A stretch of DNA of 64,000 nucleotides. Source: Chloroherpetonaceae bacterium (GTDB lineage: Bacteria > Bacteroidota > Chlorobiia > Chlorobiales > Thermochlorobacteraceae). Location of the stretch: NCBI GenBank assembly GCA_025056565.1, contig JANWWA010000014.1, forward strand, positions 20,844 to 84,843, given 5' to 3'. Positions 29,374 to 38,310 of this stretch are shown here, piece after piece. The notes beneath the pieces are model-generated. The model did not search any database. It worked only from the letters and a program-made list of their open reading frames with translations, and was not told where the DNA came from. Position 1 is the stretch's first letter. Every line of letters begins with the position of its first letter. The translations under genes were made by a program, and so were the position numbers.

Positions 29374-30393
29374 TCAGAGCAGTTTTCTAAACGTGCTTCG
29401 CAATACGCCTTTGGCGGCAAATTTTTCTTTGAACTCAATCAGTGAGTAGGCAGGGGTCATTTGATTTTCGTGTTGCACATTTTGCGAGACGCCGATATCG
29501 ACATACCGACAGCCCTTACGAATAGCCCAGTGCACCACTTCATTCATCACATAGTGAATCGGGTGATAGGCTGAAAATTCGTAGTTCAGCATATTGTAGA
29601 AGCACAGTGCCACCTGCGGGTTGCACAGAAATACCAAAGACCCACCAATTGCTTTGCCTTTGAGACGCACCAAAAACAGGAAAATGTTATCGGGAAAAAG
29701 GTGCTTTAGGCGATATAGTTCATCTAAGGTGTGGGTTGGCTTTGCGCCGTGCCGTGCTTTGTTTTCCAGTAAAATTGGATAAAATTCATCAATACCAGCC
29801 GTTCCCTCACACAGCTCAATTTTCAAATCGGGGTTACGCTGACATTGATGAATATAGCGGCGCACCGTGCTCGAGAAATACTTGGTGAAATTGTCGGTCG
29901 GCTCGAGCTGTATTGCATGCGAAATGTAGTGCCTCTCAAAATCAAAGCCCTTGAAAGCCAGGGCATAGTCCATATCCTGAATGAGCCTCTTTTGATAGAT
30001 GAATGGCGCATGCGTCAGCAGGATTTTCTTAAAGCCCTGCTTTGCAGCATAGCTAAGGAGTGCATCGACCAGATGCTCGTTATCTGGATACTTCAGTGCT
30101 GGTAGCACGAACCCTCCGTAGCTTGCCCCAATAGGCGATTCCAGTGTTTTGCCGCCCTCCATTACTGCGGCCGGCAACACTGAGAGCAACTCTCTTCCAC
30201 GATAGAAGAGCAAATGATGGAACTCGAAGCGACCTACAGGGTGGTAGCTCAAGAAGCGCTGCAAGTGAAAAAATGTGCCATTGTTCGAGCGCCAGACAAA
30301 ATCGTCCCAAAGCACTGAAAGCGAAGGCTCATATAGTCGTACTTCTACGGTTGCCCGCTTGCTCAGGACGATAGGCGCAGACAACGGCGACAT
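29374..30393 (-). CDS. FemAB-like / GNAT-fold acyltransferase
   Basis: 339 residues. The fold features of the BioF2/FemAB acetyltransferase-like family are visible: a variable N-terminal half (SVLWDDFVWRSNNGTFFHL), then TVRRYIHQCQRN and AIGGSLVFL as strands of the C-terminal GNAT domain. HPIHYVMNEVVHWAIRKG and YVDIGVS are characteristic of this group. FemAB enzymes transfer aminoacyl groups to peptidoglycan; many related bacterial proteins act on other acceptors or are linked to exopolysaccharide. It lies in the middle of the DUF151-ccmC operon and has no signal peptide. Acceptor unknown. Confidence 0.8.
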   Translation of the reverse strand: MSPLSAPIVLSKRATVEVRLYEPSLSVLWDDFVWRSNNGTFFHLQRFLSYHPVGRFEFHHLLFYRGRELLSVLPAAVMEGGKTLESPIGASYGGFVLPALKYPDNEHLVDALLSYAAKQGFKKILLTHAPFIYQKRLIQDMDYALAFKGFDFERHYISHAIQLEPTDNFTKYFSSTVRRYIHQCQRNPDLKIELCEGTAGIDEFYPILLENKARHGAKPTHTLDELYRLKHLFPDNIFLFLVRLKGKAIGGSLVFLCNPQVALCFYNMLNYEFSAYHPIHYVMNEVVHWAIRKGCRYVDIGVSQNVQHENQMTPAYSLIEFKEKFAAKGVLRSTFRKLL

Positions 30394-30404
30394 TTCCCTT
30401 TTGG

Positions 30405-30992
30405 TTAGGAACGGCTTTGCAGCTTGCTAATTTCATCGCGTAGCCGTGCCGCTTTTTCGTAGTCTTCTTTTGCAATCGCCTCGTTGAGCTTTGCGGTCAG
30501 CTCCTCGAGCTTGCTCATTGGAGATGTGCGTCGCTCTGCACTGGCGCCAATGCCGATGCCAAAGCCTTGTTGCTCTGGGGTCTTTTCATCAATAATTCCT
30601 GCCTCGTTCATCACCTCTTCGGAGACATAAATCGGGGCATCGCAGCGCACTGCCAGAGCAATCGCATCGCTTGGACGGGCATCAATCTCATGCGAGACGC
30701 CCGAATGCTCGCAGATGATTTTGGCAAAGAAGGTTTCGTTACGCAGCTCATCAATCATCACCTCTGAGACATTGATATTGAACGTATCGGTGATGCTACG
30801 AATGAGGTCATGTGTGAATGGGCGCGGAGGCTTAATGTTTTCTAATCTGAGCGCAATCGCTTGTGCTTCAAAGCCCCCAATGATGATGGGAAGTTTGCGC
30901 TTGCCGCCCACTTCGAAGAGAATTAGCGCATATGCACCGTTGCTGTGTGGGCTATTGGAAAGACCAAGAATATCAACTTGAATTTTCTTCAT
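30405..30992 (-). CDS. Bifunctional nuclease family protein (DUF151) with C-terminal UVR motif
   Basis: 195 residues. Residues 1-~135 match the DUF151 domain: LPIIIGGFEAQAIAL, RPFTHDL and ARPSDAIALAVR are its hallmark blocks. After a glycine-rich linker, the last ~40 residues form a UVR motif (LEELTAKLNEAIAKEDYEKAA), a helical pair also used by UvrB/UvrC and Clp adaptor proteins. DUF151 proteins have been reported as nucleases in plants; bacterial roles are poorly known. It is the first gene of a four-gene minus-strand operon, 11 bases before the FemAB-like gene. Confidence 0.93.
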   Translation of the reverse strand: MKKIQVDILGLSNSPHSNGAYALILFEVGGKRKLPIIIGGFEAQAIALRLENIKPPRPFTHDLIRSITDTFNINVSEVMIDELRNETFFAKIICEHSGVSHEIDARPSDAIALAVRCDAPIYVSEEVMNEAGIIDEKTPEQQGFGIGIGASAERRTSPMSKLEELTAKLNEAIAKEDYEKAARLRDEISKLQSRS

Positions 30993-31181
30993 AATCCACG
31001 CTATCGTTGAGGTTCAAAACACCTGAATTTGTCGTTTTGTTGAAGATACACCAAAGAAAGTAGAAAAAGCAAGCAAAGAAACTCAGCGCTTCTTTTCTCG
31101 TTTTTCATACCTCTTTTTCAATCGCTATTTACACATTCAACGTTCATTATGCAAGTCTCTCCAGGTTGCTCCCTTTGCATC

Positions 31182-33713
31182 TCAGGGGTGCTGTGCACTG
31201 AGCTTAGTTTGCACTGGCACAAGGAGCGTCGTTGGCGCATTTTTTTCCTGCAATTGCCTCAGGTTCATCGTAAATCGCCGGAGCTTGCCTTGTAGCCAAA
31301 GCGGCAACTGGTCAGCGTAGTGCGGGCTTATTACACTGCCGCTGTTGCCACCGGGCAGCACGCTCCAAAAGTCCTGTTCTGACAAATCCACCACTCGGCG
31401 AGAACTTGCGCCTAACTTTTGCGAGGCATCAATCAGCGCCGTGCCTGTGGAGTCTGATGAGCGGTAGGGATACTCGCCGTTGTTGATAGTTGTCGAGGTG
31501 CCCGCCGTTCTAAACGGACCTAAATTGAAAACCTTCCCTAATGGATTTTCCGTGCCGTCTTTTGCTTTCTGACCGAACACGTGGCGCAGCGTAAGCTGAT
31601 GCACGCGTCCCCATTGCCAATCGGCTTCATTCTCACCAATTTCACGGCGCAAAATTTCCACCGCCTCATTAAAACTTTTGCGAATGATGTCGTCTCGTGT
31701 TTCTACAGCACGGGTGCGCACATCATCAAACCAAATGTTGTAACGCACCACTTGCACAACCGTGCTATCTTTCACCTCTGTTACCACAGTGGAGTCTGCA
31801 AGCAACTGACCTATTACGCGGGTTGGCGCATTTACCAGCGAGAGGTAGTTCTGGAAGAGATTTTCGCCCAGTTCATCGTGTAGCGTGTTGCGCAGCAGTT
31901 GTTTTAGCCACTGCGAATAAATCGTTGCAGCAATTGAGTGCGCTTGAAACTCGCCGTTCCAATTGCGCAAAAATTGAATCGGTCTTTGATGCATGCTCAG
32001 CGTATCGTTTGCCAGCGCACTCAGTAAAAACCTTAGCGTCTCTTGCGCAAAAGGCGAGATCACATCGGTTTGCATTTTCTCGAAGTCCTCAGCTGAGAAT
32101 CTTTCCTTGCTGCGTAGGAGTGCCGTGATGCGCTCGGCGCGGCTTGGCGGTTCCCAGAGTGCAGAAATGTAGTATTTGTAGCCATCGGGCACGATTTTGT
32201 TATTTGCTGTTACAATCATATCCGATGGGGGATCGAAGAGCATTGGCAGCTCATCAAATGGCACGAAGCCTTGCCAATCTTGCTCTGGTTTGCGTGCATC
32301 ACGGAGCAAAAAGCCCTGCTTGTCGAGGCGAATGGGGAGTTTGCCTGCAGCTTGATAGCCGATGTGCCCCGCTGCATCAGCATAGAGAAAATTCTGCCCG
32401 GGCAAACCGTAGTGGCGTAGCGCAGCTCGGAAGTCCTGCCAGTTCTTTGCTTTGAGAATGCCTAAGAAGGTGGCCACTTCATCGGACAGTTCTTGTCCTG
32501 TCCATCTCATTGAAATGGTGTAAGCATCTAAGAGTGGCGACTGGGCTTGTTGAAAACCGCTGTAGATTTGGTCGGAAATCACCACGCCGTGCCGTCCCCA
32601 CCGCACGCGAAGCGGCACACTGGCTGCACCTTTGAGGCGAATTTCCTCCACACGCTCTTGCAAAGTCTCAGTTGAATCCAGTAGAGCGAAAAAGTCGCAG
32701 TCATCGAGCATCATATTCGTCAGCCCCCATGCAATGGAGTCATTTCTACCTAACACAATGCAAGGCACGCCGGGCAGGGAGCACCCAGCGGCATTGATGC
32801 CTGCTGCCCTGCAACAAAGATGCATTTCATACCAACGCGCTGGCGCCGAAAAGCCCAAGTGAGGATCATTTGCTAAAATCGCATTACCTGCAGCAGACTT
32901 TGAGCGCGTCACAGCCCAGCTATTGCTACCGATATGCGAACCCATCACTCCTGCAAACTCTCGATATGCCTTATCCAGCTCTTGCCATAAGCGGAGCACT
33001 GCAGCCGTGCGCTTGCTTGTATCTGGCAAAGCGGGCAAAATGGTCGGTTTATCTTTCGGGTAGTCAGGGTAAAGGTGCTTTGCTTTCTCGTAGCCAACTT
33101 GTGCCGTGATGTCCGCTAAGGCCACATCAATGTGCCAAGCAATGTTGAGTTCCCAGCCCATTAGGCGCGCAATAGCAAGGCAGTCCTCTGGTCGCCACGC
33201 TGCTGGCTCATACTGCAGAATGTCGAACTCAATTGGCAGCACAGCTTTCCCCGCTTTGATTTGCTCGAGATATGCATTGACGCCCTGCGAATAGGCTATC
33301 AAGACCGCGCGACTTTCAGGCGAGAGTATATTGCTATTCCAGAGTGAATCAGCAATGTGGCGTAATCCAACTGTTCGGAACAGCCGGTCGAAGCTCAGTG
33401 CCGATTCACCCAAAATCTCAGCCAGTTCACCTTTGGCAGCACGGCGTGCCAAATCCATCTGCCAGAGTCGCTCTCGGGCGTGTGCAAAGCCCTGTGCAAA
33501 AAAAAGATCGGCTTCGCTTTGCGCTTCAATGTGTGCCGCAGCATATTCGTCGTAGTAGATTTTCACGACCTGCTGCAAGCCTTTTATCTCAAAGCGCGCC
33601 TCATAGTCAGGCACGGATTTACGCAGGATAGCGTAGAATGCCGCTGCAGCTCCACAGCCAATTGCGAGCAGCGACAGCGATAGCCCAATGAGAATTTTCG
33701 TTGTTCGCTTCAT
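31182..33713 (-). CDS. Penicillin acylase family protein (Ntn hydrolase)
   Basis: 843 residues. An N-terminal membrane anchor or signal (residues ~7-30) carries LLAIGCG, a weak lipobox with Cys20. The autocatalytic nucleophile lies at GSNSW: S263 would become the N-terminal residue of the beta chain, with the alpha chain N-terminal and a spacer removed. Conserved NDPHLGF and NNGEYPYRSSD support the assignment. Family members hydrolyse amide bonds of beta-lactams, acyl-homoserine lactones or other N-acyl amides in the periplasm; the substrate cannot be named here. It begins one base after the aldo/keto reductase stop. Confidence 0.93.
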   Translation of the reverse strand: MKRTTKILIGLSLSLLAIGCGAAAAFYAILRKSVPDYEARFEIKGLQQVVKIYYDEYAAAHIEAQSEADLFFAQGFAHARERLWQMDLARRAAKGELAEILGESALSFDRLFRTVGLRHIADSLWNSNILSPESRAVLIAYSQGVNAYLEQIKAGKAVLPIEFDILQYEPAAWRPEDCLAIARLMGWELNIAWHIDVALADITAQVGYEKAKHLYPDYPKDKPTILPALPDTSKRTAAVLRLWQELDKAYREFAGVMGSHIGSNSWAVTRSKSAAGNAILANDPHLGFSAPARWYEMHLCCRAAGINAAGCSLPGVPCIVLGRNDSIAWGLTNMMLDDCDFFALLDSTETLQERVEEIRLKGAASVPLRVRWGRHGVVISDQIYSGFQQAQSPLLDAYTISMRWTGQELSDEVATFLGILKAKNWQDFRAALRHYGLPGQNFLYADAAGHIGYQAAGKLPIRLDKQGFLLRDARKPEQDWQGFVPFDELPMLFDPPSDMIVTANNKIVPDGYKYYISALWEPPSRAERITALLRSKERFSAEDFEKMQTDVISPFAQETLRFLLSALANDTLSMHQRPIQFLRNWNGEFQAHSIAATIYSQWLKQLLRNTLHDELGENLFQNYLSLVNAPTRVIGQLLADSTVVTEVKDSTVVQVVRYNIWFDDVRTRAVETRDDIIRKSFNEAVEILRREIGENEADWQWGRVHQLTLRHVFGQKAKDGTENPLGKVFNLGPFRTAGTSTTINNGEYPYRSSDSTGTALIDASQKLGASSRRVVDLSEQDFWSVLPGGNSGSVISPHYADQLPLWLQGKLRRFTMNLRQLQEKNAPTTLLVPVQTKLSAQHP

Positions 33714-33714
33714 T

Positions 33715-34743
33715 TTAATCGTATCGCCGTTCGATGTGGTCGTAGATGCCGCCGTAGAGCACGGTTTTAATGGCGTCGGTTTTCAGAAAGTCGTGTGGAA
33801 AGCCAAGTTCAATGGCGCTGGCTTCGTTGAGTTTCGCTATTGCATTGTCTGGTAGGGTCAGGTTCAGTGCGCCGAGATTATCCCTAAGTTGGGCTTCGGT
33901 GCGTGCACCGATAATTGGAATGACAGATTGCTTCAGGTTCTGGCGTGTCCATTGAATCGCAACTTGTGCGGGGGTTACACCCAGCTCTTCGGCAACCTGC
34001 ACCACGACTGCGGCAATTCGTCCTGCACGTTCAGAGCGGCGCGAGCTATGTTCAGGCAGTCGTCCTGTTTCATTGCGGAGATACTTGCCCGTCAGTGCAC
34101 CGCCGCCAATTGCTCCCCAAGGCGTAACCGTTAGCCCGAAGGCTTTCGCCATTGGCAAAAGTTCTCGCTCTGGTGTGCGCTGCAGCAAGCTGTATTCAAT
34201 TTGAAGCGCCACAAACTTTGCCCAACCGCGCAGCTCTGCCAGTGTATTGGCTTGCGAGACAACCCACGCTGGCGTATCAGAAATCCCGATGTAGTGCACT
34301 TTGCCTTGTCGCACAAGGTCGTCCAAGGCGCGCATAATTTCATCGACAGGCGTTGTGGCATCCCACATATGGAGCCACAGCAGGTCAATGTAGTCAGTTT
34401 GCAACCGTCTTAGGCTTTGCTCGACGGAGCGCATCAGGTTCTTGCGGTGATTGCCACAGTAGTTTGGATCGCTAAGGCGGTCGTAGAGCGAGTATTTGGT
34501 TGCGACAACAAAGTGGTCACGGTCGCTGGCAATGAATTCGCCGACAAACTTTTCGCTTGTGCCTTCGGTGTAGCGATTAGCGGTATCAATAAAATTGCCA
34601 CCCGAATTGGCGTAAAGATCGAAGACGCGCTTGCTTTCGTCTTTATCAGCGCCCCATTTCCATTCTAGGCCAAAGGTCATTGTGCCCAGCGCAAACTCTG
34701 AGACCCTCAGGCCTGATGGACCGAGCAGTTTGTATTTCATCAT
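33715..34743 (-). CDS. Aldo/keto reductase
   Basis: 342 residues, a TIM-barrel NADPH-dependent reductase. The catalytic tetrad can be placed at D53, Y58, K83 and H125 (FIDTANRY, ATKYSLY, LWLHMWD). The cofactor-binding VIPIIGARTEAQLRDNL is near the C-terminus. It resembles the AKR group that acts on small aldehydes and sugars (YghZ/Tas-like). One base separates it from the penicillin acylase start and 97 bases from the FAH-family gene, so a shared transcript is likely. Substrate unknown. Confidence 0.94.
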   Translation of the reverse strand: MMKYKLLGPSGLRVSEFALGTMTFGLEWKWGADKDESKRVFDLYANSGGNFIDTANRYTEGTSEKFVGEFIASDRDHFVVATKYSLYDRLSDPNYCGNHRKNLMRSVEQSLRRLQTDYIDLLWLHMWDATTPVDEIMRALDDLVRQGKVHYIGISDTPAWVVSQANTLAELRGWAKFVALQIEYSLLQRTPERELLPMAKAFGLTVTPWGAIGGGALTGKYLRNETGRLPEHSSRRSERAGRIAAVVVQVAEELGVTPAQVAIQWTRQNLKQSVIPIIGARTEAQLRDNLGALNLTLPDNAIAKLNEASAIELGFPHDFLKTDAIKTVLYGGIYDHIERRYD

Positions 34744-34840
34744 TAGTGGTGTGTTTGAGGCTTGCTGTTTGTTTTTACAAAGAACTATACCACCTGCAAA
34801 GCAACAAGTCGCTGAGCGTCATGCTTTCTAAAAGTCAGTT

Positions 34841-35716
34841 TCAGACAATTTGATTGCGTGTGTAGCCCAGCCGTTCAATGCGCATTTCTACCACATCGCC
34901 AATTTCGAGGTATGGATACTGCGTATTGTCCAGCTCCAAGAGGCAGCCTGTGCCAACTGTGCCGCTGCCAATTACATCCCCTGCATAAAGGCGCACATCG
35001 CGCGAGGCTCGTTCAATCATCTGTGCAAATGAGTAGTGAATGGTCTTAAAATTGCCTCCCCCATACCGCTTGCTATTGACATAGACTTCCATTTCCAAGT
35101 CTAATTTTTCGCCGACCTTTCGGTCGCTTAGTTCATCTTTGGTTACGAGAAATGCGCCGAGCGTGGTCGCAAAGTCTTTGCCTTTGGCTGGTCCTAAACC
35201 TACTTTGACCTCTCGCATTTGCTCATCGCGCGCCGACCAATCGTTCATTATGCAGTATCCTGCGATATACTCTTCGGCTTCCTCACGCGAAATGTTTATA
35301 CCGTTTTTGCCAATCACGCACGCCAGCTCCAGCTCATAATCCAGCATCGCTGTCCAGCGTGGCTTTCTAAGTGGCTCAAAGGGTCCAATTACCGCTTGAT
35401 GATTGGAAAAGTAGAACACAGGAAATTCATACCACTCTGGCGGCACTTCCAACCCTCGTTTTTGGCGAGCGTTTCGAACATGTGCTTCAAACGCGTAAAA
35501 ATCTCGAATGGAGCGTGGGCGTGGCACGCATGCCAGAAATTCCACTTCGTCGAAAGACAGTGCAGGACCTGCTGGCTCAATGCCTGAAAAATCATTCTGA
35601 CAGGTCTCCAGCAACTCAATCATTGAACCAAAACGCGTGGGGAAAATTTTTTCCTCAGTTGCCACACCCACACACACCGCTTGCGAGGCGCGGTTGCGAA
35701 TGGTGCAAAATTTCAT
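34841..35716 (-). CDS. Fumarylacetoacetate hydrolase (FAH) family protein
   Basis: 291 residues. DYELELACVIGK and GYCIMNDWSARDEQ carry the metal-binding acidic residues of the FAH fold, and GLGPAKGKDF is the usual oxyanion/substrate region. The family covers fumarylacetoacetase, 2-hydroxyhepta-2,4-diene-1,7-dioate isomerase/decarboxylase and oxaloacetate decarboxylase. No aromatic-degradation genes are adjacent, so the reaction is not determined. The N-terminal extension (residues 1-~70) is the FAH N-terminal type. It lies downstream of tRNA-Val. Confidence 0.92.
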   Translation of the reverse strand: MKFCTIRNRASQAVCVGVATEEKIFPTRFGSMIELLETCQNDFSGIEPAGPALSFDEVEFLACVPRPRSIRDFYAFEAHVRNARQKRGLEVPPEWYEFPVFYFSNHQAVIGPFEPLRKPRWTAMLDYELELACVIGKNGINISREEAEEYIAGYCIMNDWSARDEQMREVKVGLGPAKGKDFATTLGAFLVTKDELSDRKVGEKLDLEMEVYVNSKRYGGGNFKTIHYSFAQMIERASRDVRLYAGDVIGSGTVGTGCLLELDNTQYPYLEIGDVVEMRIERLGYTRNQIV

Positions 35717-35807
35717 TGCAGCTTATGCCAGATCCTTAGCTGGACATTTGGCGCACAGCTCCCTCGCACTCAGCGCTAAGAGATGTGCAACGCTCAGGAA
35801 GACCACG

Positions 35808-35881
35808 TGGGCTCTGAGGGATTCGAACCCCCGACCTACTGGGTGTAAACCAGTCGCTCTAACCAACTGAGCTAAAAGCCC
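35808..35881 (-). tRNA. tRNA-Val (anticodon TAC)
   Basis: A full cloverleaf is visible on the minus strand. The acceptor stem pairs GGGCTTT with AGAGCCC (one T-G wobble), with discriminator A. The D arm contains AGCTCAGTTGGTTAGAGC. The anticodon stem ACTGG/CCAGT closes the loop TTTACAC, which contains anticodon TAC. The T arm contains GGGGG-TTCGAAT-CCCTC. The 3' CCA is not encoded and would be added by nucleotidyltransferase. It lies alone between the FAH-family gene and bchG. Confidence 0.97.
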
Positions 35882-35990
35882 TCTTACTTGCTAAGTTCTG
35901 TTTAATCGCTTTGCCCTGTAACTTCTGACGTAAGTCCTCAAATTTAACCGTTCCGACTGGCTCTTGCAAAATCTACTGCTACTCAATCCT

Positions 35991-37016
35991 CTATGGCTCA
36001 ACGGCTAAGGCACACACGAGCATACCTGCCACCAAGAAATTTTGCGCAATGCCGTTATACCACACATCACGCGTGCGAGGTGATTGCACGAAGTGATACT
36101 GTAGCCACACCTGCGGCACGATAAAGAGCAGAATCAGCAGTCCATTCACCCACTTGCCCAGCGCAAACATATAAGCTGCAGCCAGAAGCTGCCCCGTATC
36201 GATGAGCACGGCGGCAATCACCGCTGCGTTATGCTCACCATACACAACTGGCAATGTGAAAATTCCGACGCGCTGGTCACCCTCAATTGACTTGAAATCA
36301 TTGACTGTCATTGTGCCTGTGCTCGCAAAAGCATAGCAGAGCGAAATTATCACTGACTCAGCCGAGATTGAGCCGCGATAGAGCACCTCGCCAGACAGCC
36401 ATGGATAGACAAGGTATGAAAATGCTACGATGATATTGCCCCACCACAGCCGCTTTTTCAGCTTAATGGGATTGGCACTGTAGAGATGCGCATTAATGAT
36501 GCCTAGAATCACATGAGCCACAATGAAGGGGTGCAACAGCCATGCTACGCCGACGGTTAGAACCGTCCAAGCCGTAATCAGAATCGTCGCATCTCTTAGA
36601 GAAATGTCGCCTGCGGGAATCGGACGCGTCGGCTCGTTGATGGCGTCAAGGTCGCGGTCGAAATAATCGTTTAGCATCTGGCAGACCCCTGTAGCCAGTG
36701 GCCCAGTGAGCAAAATGCCCAGCCAGAATTTCCAATCTGCAAGGTTTGACCAGCTAAACACACCACTTGCTACTGCGCCGCACACAAAGCTCCAGATAAC
36801 TGGAATCCAAGTAATTGGCTTGAGGAACTTCAGTAGCAGCTCAAACTTGGTGAGCTTTACGCGCTTAGCCTGTTCCTTAGGCTCGCGAATGCCAGAGGTG
36901 CGCGCAAGGCGCGTGTCGAGCGAAAAGTCTGTTTGTTCCATCTGCAACCGCCGTTTGTGCAAGAGACTTTCCTCAATGCGACGGTTCGGCTCAATGTGTT
37001 CGGGTGTCTCAGGCAT
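35991..37016 (-). CDS. bchG: Bacteriochlorophyll/chlorophyll a synthase (UbiA family)
   Basis: 341 residues with about eight to nine membrane segments. FLKPITWIPVIWSF near residues 64-77 is typical of BchG/ChlG. The first Asp-rich motif is NDYFDRDLDAINEPTRPIPAG (starting N116) and the second is NDFKSIEGDQ (N239-D247); both bind the prenyl diphosphate through Mg2+. It esterifies (bacterio)chlorophyllide with a C20 alcohol, the last step of pigment synthesis. Chlorobi carry several paralogues (BchG, ChlG, BchK), and I cannot fix which one this is; the symbol means this subfamily. A ~60-residue hydrophilic N-terminus is somewhat long. Confidence 0.9.
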   Translation of the reverse strand: MPETPEHIEPNRRIEESLLHKRRLQMEQTDFSLDTRLARTSGIREPKEQAKRVKLTKFELLLKFLKPITWIPVIWSFVCGAVASGVFSWSNLADWKFWLGILLTGPLATGVCQMLNDYFDRDLDAINEPTRPIPAGDISLRDATILITAWTVLTVGVAWLLHPFIVAHVILGIINAHLYSANPIKLKKRLWWGNIIVAFSYLVYPWLSGEVLYRGSISAESVIISLCYAFASTGTMTVNDFKSIEGDQRVGIFTLPVVYGEHNAAVIAAVLIDTGQLLAAAYMFALGKWVNGLLILLFIVPQVWLQYHFVQSPRTRDVWYNGIAQNFLVAGMLVCALAVEP

Positions 37017-37018
37017 TG

Positions 37019-37573
37019 CTATCTCAGTTGAGAAATCATCGCCAGCATATCGTTGTTGTCGGGCAGCCTGAAAAATGGGCTAGGCAGCTCTAAGCCGCTG
37101 ATAAACTTAAATCGGATAGCCCCATGCTTATCAAGCAAAAACTCTGCAGGCATTGGTGCTCCTAAGGCTGCACCGATGCCATATTGCTGAAAGACTTTCC
37201 ACTCTGCATCACTAAGCACAGGGAAGGTGAAACCTTGCTCTTGCACGATGATTTTGGTCATCTCTACGCGCGTGGTGTTGACCATCACAACTTCTGCACC
37301 CAGCGCTTGAAATTTTGGATAGTCCTCTCGGAGTGCAAGTAGGTGTGGGTAACAGATTGGGCAGAAAATTTTATCGGTGAAAATGCGTGTAAAGACCAGT
37401 AGCAACGGCTTGCCACGAAATTCAGACAAACGCCTCAGCTTGCCTTCGCTATCTGGCAACTCAAAGTCAGGCGCAAGGTCGCCAATCTGAAATAAATCCA
37501 CGCTGGCTTTGGGGGCAAAGTTTGCAATAAACTTCTCGTGAATTGGCATGATGGAATCAAACAGACTGGGCAT
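37019..37573 (-). CDS. AhpC/TSA-type peroxiredoxin-like protein with CxxC
   Basis: 184 residues of the thioredoxin fold. GDLAPDFELPDSEGKLRRL is the usual peroxiredoxin opening, but the active site reads FCPICYPH, a CxxC in place of the classic TxxC. That favours a thiol-disulfide or peroxiredoxin-like function over a plain AhpC. It has no signal peptide, so it is cytoplasmic. Two bases separate its stop from the bchG ATG on the same strand, so the two are probably translated from one mRNA. A link to oxygen or redox protection of pigment synthesis is inferred. Confidence 0.85.
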   Translation of the reverse strand: MPSLFDSIMPIHEKFIANFAPKASVDLFQIGDLAPDFELPDSEGKLRRLSEFRGKPLLLVFTRIFTDKIFCPICYPHLLALREDYPKFQALGAEVVMVNTTRVEMTKIIVQEQGFTFPVLSDAEWKVFQQYGIGAALGAPMPAEFLLDKHGAIRFKFISGLELPSPFFRLPDNNDMLAMISQLR

Positions 37574-37703
37574 AGCAAATGACTGATTAAATTGATGTAA
37601 TTTTCAAACTCGGTGTGTGCACTGCACGAAGCGACAGAGAACCCAACTACGCTGCACTGCAGTCCGCACTACGCTGGATACTGTTAAGTTACATCACAAA
37701 GCA

Positions 37704-37874
37704 ATGAAAATCGAAAAAGTGCGTTATACCAAATCCAATTTGCCTGAAAAGCTGTGTGAACATTGCCGTCGCCCGATGGCGTGGCGCAAGTCTTGGGCAA
37801 AGAATTGGGAGCAGGTCAAATACTGCTCAGAGCGCTGCCGCAAAGAAGCGAAACGAGAACGCCAATCTGCTTGA
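37704..37874 (+). CDS. DUF2256-type small zinc-ribbon-like protein
   Basis: 56 residues, starting MKIEKVRYTKSNLPEKLC at ATG 37704; the earlier in-frame ATG (37617) would add a poor leader. CEHCRRPMAWRKSWAKNW followed by YCSERCRKEAKR gives a CxxC...CxxxC pattern, matching DUF2256. Such proteins are often found near cryptochrome/photolyase genes, but none is in this window. The function is unknown, and zinc binding is inferred from the cysteines. Confidence 0.85.
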   Translation: MKIEKVRYTKSNLPEKLCEHCRRPMAWRKSWAKNWEQVKYCSERCRKEAKRERQSA

Positions 37875-37901
37875 ACAGCAAATCTCTAAACAGGCACATT
37901 A

Positions 37902-38225
37902 ATGGAACATCCATTTGCCAAGCAACCAACCGCAATGGAGCTTGAGAACTTGATTTATGAAGTTGCGGTCAATCGAGTTTTGATTCTTGTCCTGCTGCAA
38001 GAGCTTGAAAAGCACTCTCCGGGCATTACAGAAGCGGTGCAAGACATTTTAAGTCAAGAGCCGCAGCGTGTCTATGGACTTGTGTCGCAGTTTGTCGAGG
38101 AGCCTTCGCCATATTATGCGCCGCTTCTTAGTGCGCGGCAAGACTATCACAATGCCAGCAAAGCTGCCGAAGCCCTGAAAGCCTTGCTAAACACGCCAAG
38201 ACCGCCAAGTGAAGAAAGTAAGTAA
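37902..38225 (+). CDS. Hypothetical helical protein
   Basis: 107 residues, not recognised. It is predicted mostly alpha-helical (ELENLIYEVAVNRVLILVLLQELEKH), with a hydrophobic stretch too short and charged for a membrane segment. The C-terminus is Pro/Ser/Lys rich. It begins 27 bases after the DUF2256 stop and lies 85 bases before the VWA protein, so it may belong to the same transcript. No motif suggests a function. Confidence 0.6.
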   Translation: MEHPFAKQPTAMELENLIYEVAVNRVLILVLLQELEKHSPGITEAVQDILSQEPQRVYGLVSQFVEEPSPYYAPLLSARQDYHNASKAAEALKALLNTPRPPSEESK

Positions 38226-38287
38226 CGCCGTTAGGCTCTTTCCGAAGCGAACTTCTAAGCAAGCCCCGAGCTGAGCTTGAGTACAAT

Positions 38288-38308
38288 CGTTCTTCAATCA
38301 TTAGAACG
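38288..38308 (+). promoter_or_regulatory. Hairpin ending two bases before the VWA-gene start
   Basis: CGTTCT (38288-38293) pairs with AGAACG (38303-38308) around a nine-base loop. The stem ends two bases before ATG 38311 and would cover the ribosome-binding region. It may modulate translation or be a chance stem; a second hairpin abuts the start of bchC further downstream. Confidence 0.3.
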
Positions 38309-38310
38309 CA

